64,000 nt of DNA from Vibrio intestinalis (lineage in GTDB: Bacteria; Pseudomonadota; Gammaproteobacteria; Enterobacterales; Vibrionaceae), in NCBI RefSeq assembly GCF_025195085.2, contig NZ_JANAVY020000008.1:1-64000 (forward strand), read 5' to 3'. Position 1 is the first letter of the stretch. Each line of letters begins with the position of its first letter. The notes under the pieces were generated by a model. That model was not told where the DNA came from, searched no databases, and was given only the letters and a program-made list of their open reading frames with translations. Shown one piece after another: positions 50,919 to 60,623 of this stretch. The position numbers and the translations under genes are program-made.

Positions 50919-52547
50919 TTATAACTTAAAGTTTTCCATCCGCGCCTTTAGGCCATGCGCCAAGCTGCTGATTTCTTGGCACGCGATTGCGGTTTGCGAT
51001 GCCCCCTCAGACATCTCTACCGATGACGAATTAATAAGCTCTACGCTGCGATTAAGTTCTTCAGACACAGAGTTTTGCTCACTACACGCTGTCGCAATTT
51101 GGGTACTACGCTGAGCGATATCATCCACCGAATGTTCGATGGCGTTGATTTGGTTGCCCGCATCATTAACCTGCTCAACACACTGCGCAATGCCCTGCTG
51201 ACAATCACGGCTCGATGCACCCATTTTGTTGGTGTTCTCTTGTAACTGATTGACGATTTCAACAATTTGCGACGTCGATTCTTGGGTGCGCTGCGCTAGT
51301 GAACGAACCTCATCTGCTACCACAGCAAAGCCTCGTCCTTGTTCACCCGCACGTGCCGCTTCAATAGCTGCGTTCAGTGCTAGTAAATTGGTTTGTTCTG
51401 CAATACCTCGAATCACATCAACAACAACGTTAATGTTGTTCGAGCTCGACTCCAACTCTTGCGCTAAATCGTCTGAATTTTGAATCGTCATCGACACGCG
51501 CTCAATAACCGCGATAGTTTGTTGAAGAGTTTCAGTTCCTTGCTTAGCCACCTCTGTCGCCGAGTAAGCCGACGTCGCTCCGACTTCGGTATTTTGCGCG
51601 ACTTCCGCAACCGCGGCCTGCATCTCTGTCATCGCAGAAGCCACAGAACTTAACTCAGATTGTTGATTCTGCATGCCTGATGCAGTTTGAGATGAAATGG
51701 CGCTCACCTCTTCCACAGCGGCCGTAAGCTGAATGGTGGAATCGCTAATCTCAGACACTAAGGAATGCAAATTGGTCTGCATACCCACCAGTTCACGCAA
51801 CAGCGTACCCAACTCATCTTTGGTTAGCTCTTTTTCATCAATTGAATTGTTAAGATGGCCTTTCGCAATCATCGAAGCAAATTCCAATGCGCGATTGATT
51901 GGGCGGCAGATAACTCGAGATAAAAGGATCGAGGATAATACGATCACAACAATAATGATCAGTGAGCCAACACCCGCGCTGTACTGTGTAGACGATGCTT
52001 CACTTTGCACTTCTTGGCCAATTTGTTTCACCAACTCATCATTGAGTGCCAAAGTGTCATCCAAGCTAGTCAGTGCCTTACTGTAAGTGCCAAAGCTCGA
52101 TAGCACGACCTGGTTAGCGCTGTCAGCATCCCCTTTCGCCAGCAATTGGTTATAGGTGCTAGTTTCAGCAATATATTGATTCCAAGTCTCTTTGAAAATA
52201 CTGAAAGAACGTTTTTCAGCAGCGGTCAAATCTAGCCCTTCATAGGCTGAAATCCCGTTGGCCACATCTGTACGCCACTGATCGAGGTCTTGTAGCCATT
52301 GACCAATTTTGGGGTTATTTGCATTCGGCAGCAAAGAAAATTCATCTTTACGTACCTTAGTAATATCCACTTGGATACCTTTCAAAATCGATACTGACGG
52401 TAAACTTTTATCCGTCAATGTCGCAATATTGCCATTCAGTGAAGACAGGCTAGTCACTAGCAATATTGAAATGCCCGCGAACACGATAAACACCACCAGA
52501 TAACTGAGCGCTATCTTCTTCACGACACTTAAGTCTTTTATATTCAT
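50919..52547 (-). CDS. Methyl-accepting chemotaxis protein
   Basis: A 542-residue chemoreceptor. First helix about 10-32, periplasmic four-helix-bundle sensor (about 33-188), second helix (about 190-212), HAMP (about 213-265) and the signalling domain with the conserved hairpin [42 protein letters not shown]. There is no C-terminal CheR-docking pentapeptide (ends MENFKL). The start at 52547 ([12 protein letters not shown]) is set by GGGGA upstream; the frame upstream looks non-coding. Ligand unknown. Confidence 0.93.
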   Translation of the reverse strand: MNIKDLSVVKKIALSYLVVFIVFAGISILLVTSLSSLNGNIATLTDKSLPSVSILKGIQVDITKVRKDEFSLLPNANNPKIGQWLQDLDQWRTDVANGISAYEGLDLTAAEKRSFSIFKETWNQYIAETSTYNQLLAKGDADSANQVVLSSFGTYSKALTSLDDTLALNDELVKQIGQEVQSEASSTQYSAGVGSLIIIVVIVLSSILLSRVICRPINRALEFASMIAKGHLNNSIDEKELTKDELGTLLRELVGMQTNLHSLVSEISDSTIQLTAAVEEVSAISSQTASGMQNQQSELSSVASAMTEMQAAVAEVAQNTEVGATSAYSATEVAKQGTETLQQTIAVIERVSMTIQNSDDLAQELESSSNNINVVVDVIRGIAEQTNLLALNAAIEAARAGEQGRGFAVVADEVRSLAQRTQESTSQIVEIVNQLQENTNKMGASSRDCQQGIAQCVEQVNDAGNQINAIEHSVDDIAQRSTQIATACSEQNSVSEELNRSVELINSSSVEMSEGASQTAIACQEISSLAHGLKARMENFKL

Positions 52548-52844
52548 ATAAATCCCCAACTCATTGTTCTGTCTCTCTATGGAACCAATCAACAACAAAA
52601 ATGTTATGCAGCAAAAATAAAAAGGGCAGTACGGTAAAAATTTAAAACCGCACTCGGAACTGTAACTAACCATTCACAGATCAGTTATTAATTCATGCCA
52701 AAAGTGTTAACTCAATCATCAATAAAATATAGCTCGGATAAAAGAAGTCGTGACGTAAGCAAACAACACACAATTAAAATTGATCGGGTTGATTTTTGTA
52801 CACGTAAGCATGTGAGCAGTTCGCGAGATAAATAAGGAATTACC

Positions 52845-53342
52845 ATGTTTAAAAAAATGACGGCCACAATAACGATAGTGCTTACCGCTTGCCTCATCTC
52901 TGCTAGTGCTTATGCCAATCATCACGGTATGAAAAAAGACATTGTCGATGTGGCAGCAGAAAATGGCTCTTTCAACACCTTGGTTGCGGCCGTGAAAGCC
53001 GCAGGTTTAGTTGAAACGTTGAAAGGGCAAGGCCCATTCACTGTCTTTGCTCCAACCGATGAAGCCTTCGCTAAATTGCCCGAAGGAACCGTCGAAATGC
53101 TGTTGAAGCCAGAAAACAAAGACAAGCTTGTCGCCGTGCTTTCGTACCATGTCGTACCAGGCAAAGCCATGGCAGCTGATGTGGTTACCATTGATAACGC
53201 GACCACAGTACTTGGCCAAGATGTAATGGTGAAGTTGGTGGATGACAAAGTGATGATCAACGACGCAACGGTGATCGCCGCAGATGTAAAAGCCAGCAAC
53301 GGTGTGATTCATGTGATTGATACTGTGCTACTACCAAAATAG
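52845..53342 (+). CDS. Exported fasciclin-domain protein
   Basis: A 165-residue secreted protein with one FAS1 domain. Signal peptide about 1-24 (ISASAYA). The domain has [23 protein letters not shown] at its start, the H1 motif [16 protein letters not shown], the YHVVPG motif and the final [14 protein letters not shown] (H2). Such domains mediate adhesion or matrix contacts. Ribosome site AAGGAA; single gene followed by an SDR gene. Confidence 0.93.
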   Translation: MFKKMTATITIVLTACLISASAYANHHGMKKDIVDVAAENGSFNTLVAAVKAAGLVETLKGQGPFTVFAPTDEAFAKLPEGTVEMLLKPENKDKLVAVLSYHVVPGKAMAADVVTIDNATTVLGQDVMVKLVDDKVMINDATVIAADVKASNGVIHVIDTVLLPK

Positions 53343-53399
53343 TCAGATTCACATCGCAGTAACAGGGGCAGTGGACACTGCCCTGTTTGGAGGTAACAA

Positions 53400-54110
53400 A
53401 TGAAGAATGTGCTTATCATTGGCGGCAGTGGCGGTATCGGATCAGCCATCGTGGCGAGATATGCGGCGCTGCAACCTAGTTGGAAAATAACCGCTACCTT
53501 TAACAATCACTCGCCAACTATTCACTATCCAAACGTACAATGGATCAAGCTGGATGCCACCAAAGAACAGCAAGTGAGTGCGCTTGCCAAGAACATCAGC
53601 CATGTCGACGTTCTCATCAATGCAATTGGACTATTGCATACTCAAACTCATCAACCAGAAAAATCCGTCGCCAATTTTGAACCCGACTTTTTCTTTCACA
53701 ACGTACACATGAATACTCTGCCTAGTTTGTTATTAGCTAAGCATTTTATGTCAGCATTAAAATCCAAAACGCCATCTCACTTTTTGGCGCTTTCAGCAAA
53801 AATTGGCAGTATTGAAGATAATCGGTTAGGCGGCTGGATAAGCTATCGCAGTTCGAAAGCGGCACTTAACATGGCGTTAAAGACCATAAGCATAGAATGG
53901 CGTTATAAGCTGCCTAATTGCTGCGTGCTCGCTTTTCATCCGGGTACAACAGACACTTCACTCTCAAAACCATTTCAATCACGGCTCAAAACCGGTCAAC
54001 TACTCGAACCCAGTTTTGTTGCTCAATCCATCATAGATTCAATTGAGCGAACTACGGCCGAGGATTCAGGCTCTTTCTTTATCTATTCGGGAGAAAAGCT
54101 CAGCTGGTAG
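53400..54110 (+). CDS. Short-chain dehydrogenase/reductase family protein
   Basis: A 236-residue Rossmann-fold enzyme. Nucleotide-binding GGSGGIGSAI (residues 8-17), DVLINAIGLLH (the NAG-like motif), active-site LSAKIG...ISYRSSKAAL with Ser, Tyr and Lys in the S-x12-YxxxK arrangement. Resembles the CsgA/sniffer subgroup. Substrate unknown. GGAGG lies 8 bases before the ATG. It converges on the lipocalin gene. Confidence 0.9.
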   Translation: MKNVLIIGGSGGIGSAIVARYAALQPSWKITATFNNHSPTIHYPNVQWIKLDATKEQQVSALAKNISHVDVLINAIGLLHTQTHQPEKSVANFEPDFFFHNVHMNTLPSLLLAKHFMSALKSKTPSHFLALSAKIGSIEDNRLGGWISYRSSKAALNMALKTISIEWRYKLPNCCVLAFHPGTTDTSLSKPFQSRLKTGQLLEPSFVAQSIIDSIERTTAEDSGSFFIYSGEKLSW

Positions 54111-54118
54111 CTTAGCCA

Positions 54119-54646
54119 TTACTCCCTATGCTCGACAAAGATAAGCTGCGACGTGTCAAAGCCTCGCTCCTTAGACATGTTTTTGAAGCGTTCTATAACC
54201 TTGGCATCCACGTTTGGCTGGCAAGCTAATAGCCACAGGTAATCGTTATTTGGGCCGGAAACAAACGCGTATTGATAGCCTGATTTTTCTAATTCAAACA
54301 CGATGTAAGAGCCATAAAACGGGCCAAAAAACGACACTTTCAGATAACCCTTATCTGACTCCTCTACAAAATAAGCTTTACCTTCGGCTTGCTTCCACTC
54401 GCCCGTTTCAGCATTGTATCCTCGATTAATAACCTGAACACCGCCATCTTCACGCAGCTGATATTCCGCCGTAACATCGCTTAGACCGCGCTCAAAAGAG
54501 TGATCCAATCGCGCGACTTCATACCAAGTACCTAAATAACGTTCTAGTTCAAAGTCATTGACGGGCGTGACATCTTGGGGCATTCCTAGACAACCAGAGA
54601 GCAATACACTGATTAACGCTACCAGACGCATTTTCATTTTTTCCAT
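54119..54646 (-). CDS. blc: Outer-membrane lipoprotein lipocalin (Blc/VlpA type)
   Basis: A 175-residue lipocalin. Lipoprotein signal ends in LLSGC (Cys about 19). The N-terminal lipocalin motif GTWYEVARLDHSFERGL and the final strand region LLACQPN are typical of bacterial Blc and Vibrio VlpA. Binds fatty acids or lysophospholipids at the outer membrane. Ribosome site AAAGGAG, 8 bases from the start. Confidence 0.93.
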   Translation of the reverse strand: MEKMKMRLVALISVLLSGCLGMPQDVTPVNDFELERYLGTWYEVARLDHSFERGLSDVTAEYQLREDGGVQVINRGYNAETGEWKQAEGKAYFVEESDKGYLKVSFFGPFYGSYIVFELEKSGYQYAFVSGPNNDYLWLLACQPNVDAKVIERFKNMSKERGFDTSQLIFVEHRE

Positions 54647-54714
54647 TGGCTAACTCCTTTATCAGCATACAAAAAGTGTAAGACAAATCAGAGTACTCAA
54701 CACAGTAATTAGCC

Positions 54715-55059
54715 TTAGCCAAACATCATGACACCAGCGAGAACTATCATCACCAGTATCGCAATCAGAGAGGTTTTATCCCATAAATAATAAACAGGAT
54801 AAATTGATGTCAGAAGGCTCTTTAAAGGCCCATTTTCTAGACGCTTAAACGCTTGATCTTCCATAAAACTCGACATGCCAATCCAAACTCCGCGAATTGG
54901 GCTCCACGTTAAGATAGACGCAGACCTTGGATAATACACTTCATTGTCCGTAGCTTTAAAAACACCACATACAACTAAGAAAAGCGTAAAGAAGAACATG
55001 GTAGGAATAACCACCCATGCAAAGACAATTAAAAATGACAAAACGACAAAATGATCCAC
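54715..55059 (-). CDS. Hypothetical membrane protein
   Basis: A 114-residue protein with two close N-terminal helices (about 5-35), a loop (YYPRSASILTWSPIRGVWIGMSSFMEDQAFKRLENG) and a C-terminal helix (about 92-113). Unrecognised. It lies upstream of blc on the same strand. Confidence 0.6.
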   Translation of the reverse strand: MDHFVVLSFLIVFAWVVIPTMFFFTLFLVVCGVFKATDNEVYYPRSASILTWSPIRGVWIGMSSFMEDQAFKRLENGPLKSLLTSIYPVYYLWDKTSLIAILVMIVLAGVMMFG

Positions 55060-55161
55060 GCAAAGACCTGCAACAATAATGATGATGTAAATACCATAAA
55101 TTTGAATACGCAGAATATCGCTTTTTTAATTACACAAACATATTAACTTACTGAATAAACG

Positions 55162-55196
55162 AAAAAAGCGGCGTATTGTCAAACGCCGCTTTTTTT
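55162..55196 (-). terminator. Bidirectional-type terminator after ctlX region
   Basis: The stem AAAAAAGCGGCGT/ACGCCGCTTTTTT has an 8-base loop. It lies just past the stop of the gene at 55214; the T-run on the minus strand ends that gene. Confidence 0.9.
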
Positions 55197-55213
55197 CACC
55201 GATTCAATTTAAG

Positions 55214-56197
55214 TTACAAAGTGCGACTGCGGCTCGGAAGGAAGATTTCCGCCAACATGCAACGCACACTGCCACCACCAATAGATTCAATAGTCTCCAC
55301 ATTAAAAGACAATAGCTTACCGTGGCTCGACAACTGATTACGCTGCGTAGGCGTAAAAGCGTCAAAAGCACTTTGCGACATGGCTATCACCTTTTGGCCA
55401 TTAATCGTTTCCAGTTGAAGTACATTGCCGCACATCGCATTCATTTGCTCCAAGCTAATAGAAATAATCTGCTTATCTTTCGCCAGAGATTTAAGCACAA
55501 AAGAGCGTTCAAACTGCGGAATAAGTTCATCACAAATAACACAAAACCGCTCACCAATCGCCATCATGACATTGGTATGGTAGATCGGGTTGCCTGAAGG
55601 TAAAGCGGTTTGAAATGACACCACGCGCCGATAATCTATAAGCTCAGCATACTCTTCCAATACAGCACGATCACAACGCTGAGACAACGCCGCATATAGG
55701 GTTTTGTTGACATGATCAGCCACCACGACGCCTGTGCTTTCAAGATAGGCCTGCTGCTTAATATTAGGCTGTAAATCTTGTATCTGTTCGACCTGTCGGC
55801 CCGATGCTTCTAACGTACAAACTAACTCATCAGTACGAACTTCTTGTTGACGATTTTCACACGCCATTGGGAAGGTAAATAATTGGCCGTCAGAAGTGGT
55901 ACTAAACCAGTTATTCGGAAATACCGCATCAGGTGTTGCCGTTGCCGAGGGCAAATAATCCAGTTCAATCACCTGCACACCTTCGGCACGCAAACCTGAA
56001 ACCATCAATTGGTACTCAGACATAGCGCGTTGCCTAATTTGCTGCGTAGAGAGGTCTACAACATGCTGAAATTCATTGTCTTGAGCCGTTTGTGGGTTAT
56101 AACCAAACTCTTTTGGCGGTACCATAACCACACAATTAGCATTTTGTTTATTGGATAATGTAGGCGGTGACTTAAGTCGGGTTTGCATATCGTACAT
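55214..56197 (-). CDS. ctlX: Citrulline utilisation hydrolase CtlX type
   Basis: A 327-residue guanidino-group hydrolase/amidinotransferase-fold protein. Motifs: NCVVMVPPKEFGYNPQTAQDN, TPDAVFPNNWFST, QAYLESTGVVVAD, IYHTNVMMAIGERFCVI and the C-terminal GGGSVRCMLAEIFLP with the catalytic cysteine. This matches the CtlX/DDAH-like group that handles citrulline or methylated arginine. Ribosome site GGAG 9 bases upstream. Monocistronic. Confidence 0.87.
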   Translation of the reverse strand: MYDMQTRLKSPPTLSNKQNANCVVMVPPKEFGYNPQTAQDNEFQHVVDLSTQQIRQRAMSEYQLMVSGLRAEGVQVIELDYLPSATATPDAVFPNNWFSTTSDGQLFTFPMACENRQQEVRTDELVCTLEASGRQVEQIQDLQPNIKQQAYLESTGVVVADHVNKTLYAALSQRCDRAVLEEYAELIDYRRVVSFQTALPSGNPIYHTNVMMAIGERFCVICDELIPQFERSFVLKSLAKDKQIISISLEQMNAMCGNVLQLETINGQKVIAMSQSAFDAFTPTQRNQLSSHGKLLSFNVETIESIGGGSVRCMLAEIFLPSRSRTL

Positions 56198-56553
56198 CAG
56201 TACAAACTCCTTTATTGTTCTATCTGTAGAAGATTGTAAACATAATGTTAATCGACATTTTACTGAGTTAATTGTTAATTAACTCGGTAATCCATAAATA
56301 TTCCTGTCAAAAACCAATTTCACAGTAAGGTTTATTGTCAGCCATACCTTTAATAATAATTACCTGCATAATATTCATAACAATGAATAATGAAATGTTG
56401 TTCGGTGGTTACAATTCACACAACAAAGAGATACCATAAGCATCTCGCCACTCATCTAGGACGATTCCTCACAACAAATCGTCATTGATACTTTTTGCAA
56501 AAGATACTTAAAAACATGAGTTAACCACTCTGTTGTACGTTTTAGGATGATGT

Positions 56554-58413
56554 ATGTTTAAAAAGTTTGAGGGATTTACTAAACCCTTTCCAGAAAAAGA
56601 ACCCGAACAACCGCCAGAAGGTATTATTGCCTTTTGCCGCTATTACACCCGAGGGTTTGAAAAGCCACTGATTATCATGTCTATCATGGCCACTATTGTT
56701 GCGATCGTAGAAGTTTCGCTCTTTGGTGCCATGGGTAGCTTGGTTGATTGGCTTTCTACCAGTAACCCTGACACGTTTTGGCAAGACAACAGCCAAGATT
56801 TGATTTTCTATGGTGTGCTACTGCTGCTCGTTATGCCAGTGTTAGTTGTCACTTACTCGTTGCTTACCCATCAGACATTATTGGGCAATTACCCGATGTC
56901 GATTCGTTGGTTAGCCCACCGCTACCTGCTAAAACAGAGCATCAACTTCTATCAAGATGATTTTGCAGGCCGCGTTGCGACTAAGGTAATGCAAACCTCA
57001 CTAGCGGTGCGTGAAACGGTAATGAAGACCATGGACGTGTTTGTTTACGTCTCGGTTTACTTTACTGCGATGGTGTTTCTACTCGCTCAAGCAGATTGGC
57101 GCTTAATGATCCCGATGCTTGCTTGGCTTGTCGCTTATATTTGTATTCAGCTTTACTTCGTCCCTAAGCTGAAGCAAGTAGCTACCGAACAAGCAGATGC
57201 GAGATCACTAATGACAGGTCGTATCGTCGATAGCTACAACAATATCGCGACCGTTAAGCTGTTCTCACACAGTAAACGTGAAACCGAATACGCTGAAGAA
57301 GGCATGCAAGGCTTCCTTAAAACGGTGTACCGCCAGATGCGTTTGGTTACTGGTTTTGATGTCGCTGTCGAGATCACCAACTACATTTTAGTGTTTTCTA
57401 TTGCTGCGCTTTCTATTTACTTGTGGATGGATAGTGCTATCAGTGTGGGTGCGATCGCCATTGCGGTGAGTCTAGCCCTACGTATCAACGGTATGTCGAT
57501 GTGGATCATGTGGGAAGTAGGTGCTCTATTCGAAAACATGGGTACCGTTGTCGATGGCATGAAGACGCTTTCAAAACCTATCGATATCCAAGATAAACAA
57601 GACGCGAAACCACTGGCAGTGTCTCAGGGCCGTATTCGCTTTGAAGATGTAAGCTTCCATTACGGTGAGAAAGAAAAAGGTGTACTGAGCAACCTAAATC
57701 TTGAGATCAAACCGGGTGAGAAAGTGGGATTAGTTGGCCGCTCTGGCGCAGGTAAATCAACGCTAGTGAACTTACTGCTGCGTTTCCACGATGTAGAACA
57801 AGGCAAGATCACCATTGATGGCCAAGTCATCTCTGATGTTACTCAGGAATCTTTGCGCAGCAACATCGGTATGGTGACCCAAGATACATCACTGCTTCAT
57901 CGCTCTATTCGTGAAAACATCCTTTACGGTAGACCAGATGCTAGTGAAGAAGATCTGATGCGAGCAACGAAACAAGCGCACGCACATGAGTTTATTGAGA
58001 CCCTCAACGACCCATTTGGCAATGTAGGTTACGATGCCCAAGTAGGTGAGCGCGGTGTGAAGCTTTCTGGTGGTCAACGTCAACGTATCGCCATCTCTCG
58101 TGTACTACTTAAAGATGCGCCGTTATTAGTCTTGGATGAAGCAACCTCTGCCCTCGACTCAGAGGTCGAAGCGGCGATTCAAGAAAGCTTGTACGAACTG
58201 ATGGAAGGCAAAACCGTTATTGCGATTGCACACCGTTTATCGACAATTGCAGCCATGGATCGCCTTATCGTACTAGACCAAGGCCAAGTGGTCGAACAAG
58301 GCTCGCACCAAGAACTACTGCAAAATGATGGCATTTACGCTCAGCTTTGGGCGCACCAGACTGGCGGTTTCTTAGGAGAGCAGCAAGATAACGACCAAGC
58401 GGAAAGCGCTTAA
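56554..58413 (+). CDS. ABC exporter, fused membrane and ATPase domains
   Basis: A 619-residue half-transporter. Six helices (about 40-345) are followed by an ATPase: Walker A GRSGAGKST, Q-loop MVTQDTSLLH, signature KLSGGQRQRIAISR, Walker B LLVLDEATSALDSE, H-loop IAHRLSTI. It is of the MdlB/heavy-metal or drug exporter kind and works as a dimer. The GATG start context has AGGA 9 bases upstream. Two hairpins with T-rich tails follow. Confidence 0.92.
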   Translation: MFKKFEGFTKPFPEKEPEQPPEGIIAFCRYYTRGFEKPLIIMSIMATIVAIVEVSLFGAMGSLVDWLSTSNPDTFWQDNSQDLIFYGVLLLLVMPVLVVTYSLLTHQTLLGNYPMSIRWLAHRYLLKQSINFYQDDFAGRVATKVMQTSLAVRETVMKTMDVFVYVSVYFTAMVFLLAQADWRLMIPMLAWLVAYICIQLYFVPKLKQVATEQADARSLMTGRIVDSYNNIATVKLFSHSKRETEYAEEGMQGFLKTVYRQMRLVTGFDVAVEITNYILVFSIAALSIYLWMDSAISVGAIAIAVSLALRINGMSMWIMWEVGALFENMGTVVDGMKTLSKPIDIQDKQDAKPLAVSQGRIRFEDVSFHYGEKEKGVLSNLNLEIKPGEKVGLVGRSGAGKSTLVNLLLRFHDVEQGKITIDGQVISDVTQESLRSNIGMVTQDTSLLHRSIRENILYGRPDASEEDLMRATKQAHAHEFIETLNDPFGNVGYDAQVGERGVKLSGGQRQRIAISRVLLKDAPLLVLDEATSALDSEVEAAIQESLYELMEGKTVIAIAHRLSTIAAMDRLIVLDQGQVVEQGSHQELLQNDGIYAQLWAHQTGGFLGEQQDNDQAESA

Positions 58414-58447
58414 GTTACTTGCAACATTAACAGCTCGTTATCTACTA

Positions 58448-58471
58448 ACAGCAATAACGAGGCTGTTATTT
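58448..58471 (+). terminator. Weak terminator
   Basis: AACAGC/GCTGTT stem followed by ATTTTT, downstream of the ABC exporter. Confidence 0.5.
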
Positions 58472-58487
58472 TTCAGCTTCAACATCA

Positions 58488-58515
58488 AAAAGCCACTGCA
58501 ATTTGCAGTGGCTTT
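58488..58515. terminator. Strong terminator
   Basis: The stem AAAAGCCACTGCA/TGCAGTGGCTTT has a 3-base loop and lies between the convergent ABC exporter and the small gene at 58570. Confidence 0.88.
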
Positions 58516-58569
58516 ATTATTTACTGAGCTCTCCTAAACAAAACAGTTAATGGCGCTCATTGAGTAGAT

Positions 58570-58764
58570 TTATTTCTCAAGCGACATGCCCATTTGATCT
58601 AAATGCTGCTTAAACGAATCGATACTCTCTGCTTGATATGTGGGTGAGCCATTGAAGTAGCGCGGTTTTTCGGGAAGCATTGCTTCCTTCAATGCTTTCT
58701 CTTGCTCAATGTCATCATGGTAAACCGTTACTCGATTTGGAATGTCCTGTTTAAAAGTCGCCAT
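58570..58764 (-). CDS. Small hypothetical protein
   Basis: A 64-residue soluble protein, rich in charged residues (VTVYHDDIEQEKALKEAMLPEKPRYF). No known motif. Its ribosome site (AAAGGAG) is strong, 8 bases upstream, which supports it being real. Confidence 0.65.
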   Translation of the reverse strand: MATFKQDIPNRVTVYHDDIEQEKALKEAMLPEKPRYFNGSPTYQAESIDSFKQHLDQMGMSLEK

Positions 58765-59048
58765 AGTGTCTCCTTTCAGCTGACGTGGTAATAAATCGCA
58801 TACATTTAAGCGTAGGAAAAGCTAATCGAGAGTCAAAGTTAAGCCATCAACAAATCAACCGAGAAAACCAACAATCACCATCAACATTCTGTTATTAAAC
58901 ACTTTATTATTTACAGCCAATCCGCATTAATCTTGATTTTTGTGAGCCACATTGCAGTCACCGCGGTGCAATTAGTTACATTTATTTCACGCCTCATCCC
59001 CGATAATCTCGCCTACTAAAAAGCAATATTTCTACAAGGATGGCCGTC

Positions 59049-59591
59049 ATGAACAAACTGATCGTCACATCAACGCTCATATTTAGTAGCTTGTTACCCA
59101 ACCTAGCTTGGGGTAGCAGTGTCGATACTTGGGATAAAATTTCAGACATCTCCACTTACGGCTTAGTGGCCACCGCAGCACTGATACCGACTTATCATCG
59201 AGATTGGCAAGGCTTAAAGCAGGCAGGTTTTAGTATTGGGGTCGCATCAGGAGTGGGATTAATTGGTAAATCTTTGGTAGATAAAGAACGCCCAGATGGC
59301 AGTGATAACGACAGTTTCCCATCCAACCATACGGCAAATGCATTCGCCTCGGCTACCACGCTGCAACAACGCTATGGGTGGGAAGTTGGCATTCCAGCCT
59401 ATGGTGTTGCGATTTTAGCTGGGATCGCTCGCGTCGAAGCCGAAGAACACTACTACTCAGATGTTTTAGCCGGCGCAGCGATTGGTATTGCCAGTGGCTA
59501 TTTTCTCACAGACCAATATCAAGGTGACTTTCAACTGATGCCTTGGGCAACCACGGAGTCATTCGGCTTATCGATGCATTACACTTGGTAA
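59049..59591 (+). CDS. Membrane-associated PAP2-family phosphatase
   Basis: A 180-residue acid-phosphatase/PAP2 protein. A signal-like N-terminus (to about LAWG) precedes the three phosphatase motifs: C1 KERPDG, C2 PSNHTAN, C3 RVEAEEHYYSDVLAG (catalytic histidines). Family members dephosphorylate lipid phosphates such as undecaprenyl pyrophosphate or phosphatidylglycerophosphate. Motif C1 appears shortened (KERPDG rather than KxxxxxxRP), as in several small family members. The start at 59049 has AAGGA 10 bases upstream; the ATG at 59040 overlaps that site. Confidence 0.85.
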   Translation: MNKLIVTSTLIFSSLLPNLAWGSSVDTWDKISDISTYGLVATAALIPTYHRDWQGLKQAGFSIGVASGVGLIGKSLVDKERPDGSDNDSFPSNHTANAFASATTLQQRYGWEVGIPAYGVAILAGIARVEAEEHYYSDVLAGAAIGIASGYFLTDQYQGDFQLMPWATTESFGLSMHYTW

Positions 59592-59612
59592 ATTACATCC
59601 CTAAAACGTAAA

Positions 59613-59632
59613 AAGCCCTCCGAAGAGGGCTT
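59613..59632 (-). terminator. malM terminator
   Basis: The stem AAGCCCTC/GAGGGCTT has a 4-base loop. On the minus strand it is followed by a T-run, just past the malM stop. Confidence 0.75.
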
Positions 59633-59654
59633 AACAATACCTATCAAAGCGTAT

Positions 59655-60509
59655 TTACTTCGCGTTTACCGCTTTAATAAAAATCTCTTGCGCACCTTCA
59701 ATATTAAGTGCTTTGGCTTCATCAAGTAGGCTTAGCGCTTTATCTAAATTGTTCGATTCAACCGCTGACTTAATCGCGTTGTGGTAGTAAGTTTGCGTTT
59801 CAGGCACCACAGTTTTGATTTCTACTTGGCTAACGGTCTCTTTTGGTAAGTTAGCTACTGGACTAGTTTGCGAAGTGCTCGGCTCTGAACCAAAACGGAA
59901 AAAGCTCGCACGGCCTAGTTCCACTTCAATCTTGCCGGTAAGTGCATTCGGGATCATAACAGGATCCATCGGGAAGTGATTACCGCGAGCCTCAGCGTCT
60001 AGTTGAGCTGGGTGAATCACGCCAGTATAACCACCAAGTTCAGATTGGTCGGTATAAACAATCAGATACATAGAGTCATTACCCGCTGGCGGGAAAAAAT
60101 CCGTATCCAACACCAGTCGGTTACCATCAGCAAGGCGAGGTTTGGTGTACTTAAACTCTTCTTGATCATATTTAGCCACTAGATTACCAGCTTTATCAAT
60201 GATCACAGCGCGAGGAACAAACGCAGTTTCTTCGATAAGGCTCGTCACCGTAAGGTTATACTCGCCGCGATTGGCAGGAATTTCGAATACCGCCACTGGG
60301 CTGTCTATTCCTGCATAGCTTAAGTATTGACTGTTATCATTAATATCAACGATGGCAGAACCGGGTAGCGTCACCGCTAAATGTTGTAATTGGTCATAAG
60401 CGACCGCTTTGTTGGTTTGAATTACTTGCGTGTGTTGTTCGGCAGGTTGGGTAAGTTGGCAGCCACTTAACAGCACGCAACCACTTAAAATCATAGTTCG
60501 GAGGATCAT
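59655..60509 (-). CDS. malM: Maltose operon periplasmic protein MalM
   Basis: A 284-residue lipoprotein-type periplasmic protein. Signal ends in LLSGC (a lipobox), followed by HLAVTLPGSAIVDINDNSQYLSYAGIDSPVAVFEIP, which matches the MalM pattern, and a beta-rich body. A C-terminal helical repeat (AIKSAVESNNLDKALSLLDEAKALNIEGAQ) follows. Its role in maltodextrin uptake is not defined. It lies downstream of lamB in the same orientation, separated by a partial terminator. Confidence 0.93.
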   Translation of the reverse strand: MILRTMILSGCVLLSGCQLTQPAEQHTQVIQTNKAVAYDQLQHLAVTLPGSAIVDINDNSQYLSYAGIDSPVAVFEIPANRGEYNLTVTSLIEETAFVPRAVIIDKAGNLVAKYDQEEFKYTKPRLADGNRLVLDTDFFPPAGNDSMYLIVYTDQSELGGYTGVIHPAQLDAEARGNHFPMDPVMIPNALTGKIEVELGRASFFRFGSEPSTSQTSPVANLPKETVSQVEIKTVVPETQTYYHNAIKSAVESNNLDKALSLLDEAKALNIEGAQEIFIKAVNAK

Positions 60510-60567
60510 AGTTATTCCTTATTATTATTTTTTAAATATTCCCTTTAAATAGCTCTAGGAAATATTT

Positions 60568-60595
60568 AAAAAATAGCCGACACAAGGTCGGCTAT
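60568..60595 (-). terminator. Attenuator hairpin between lamB and malM
   Basis: The stem ATAGCCGAC/GTCGGCTAT has a 5-base loop, with T6 on the minus strand. It would reduce readthrough into malM, lowering its level against lamB. Confidence 0.8.
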
Positions 60596-60623
60596 CAGGA
60601 CATTTAATGCTTCAAGCCTTAGC

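Noticed and set aside
52548..52673. N-terminal extension of the chemoreceptor
   Set aside because: The extension would add a second hydrophobic segment and cysteine-rich sequence. The ATG at 52547 has GGGGA and begins the normal cytoplasmic N-end.
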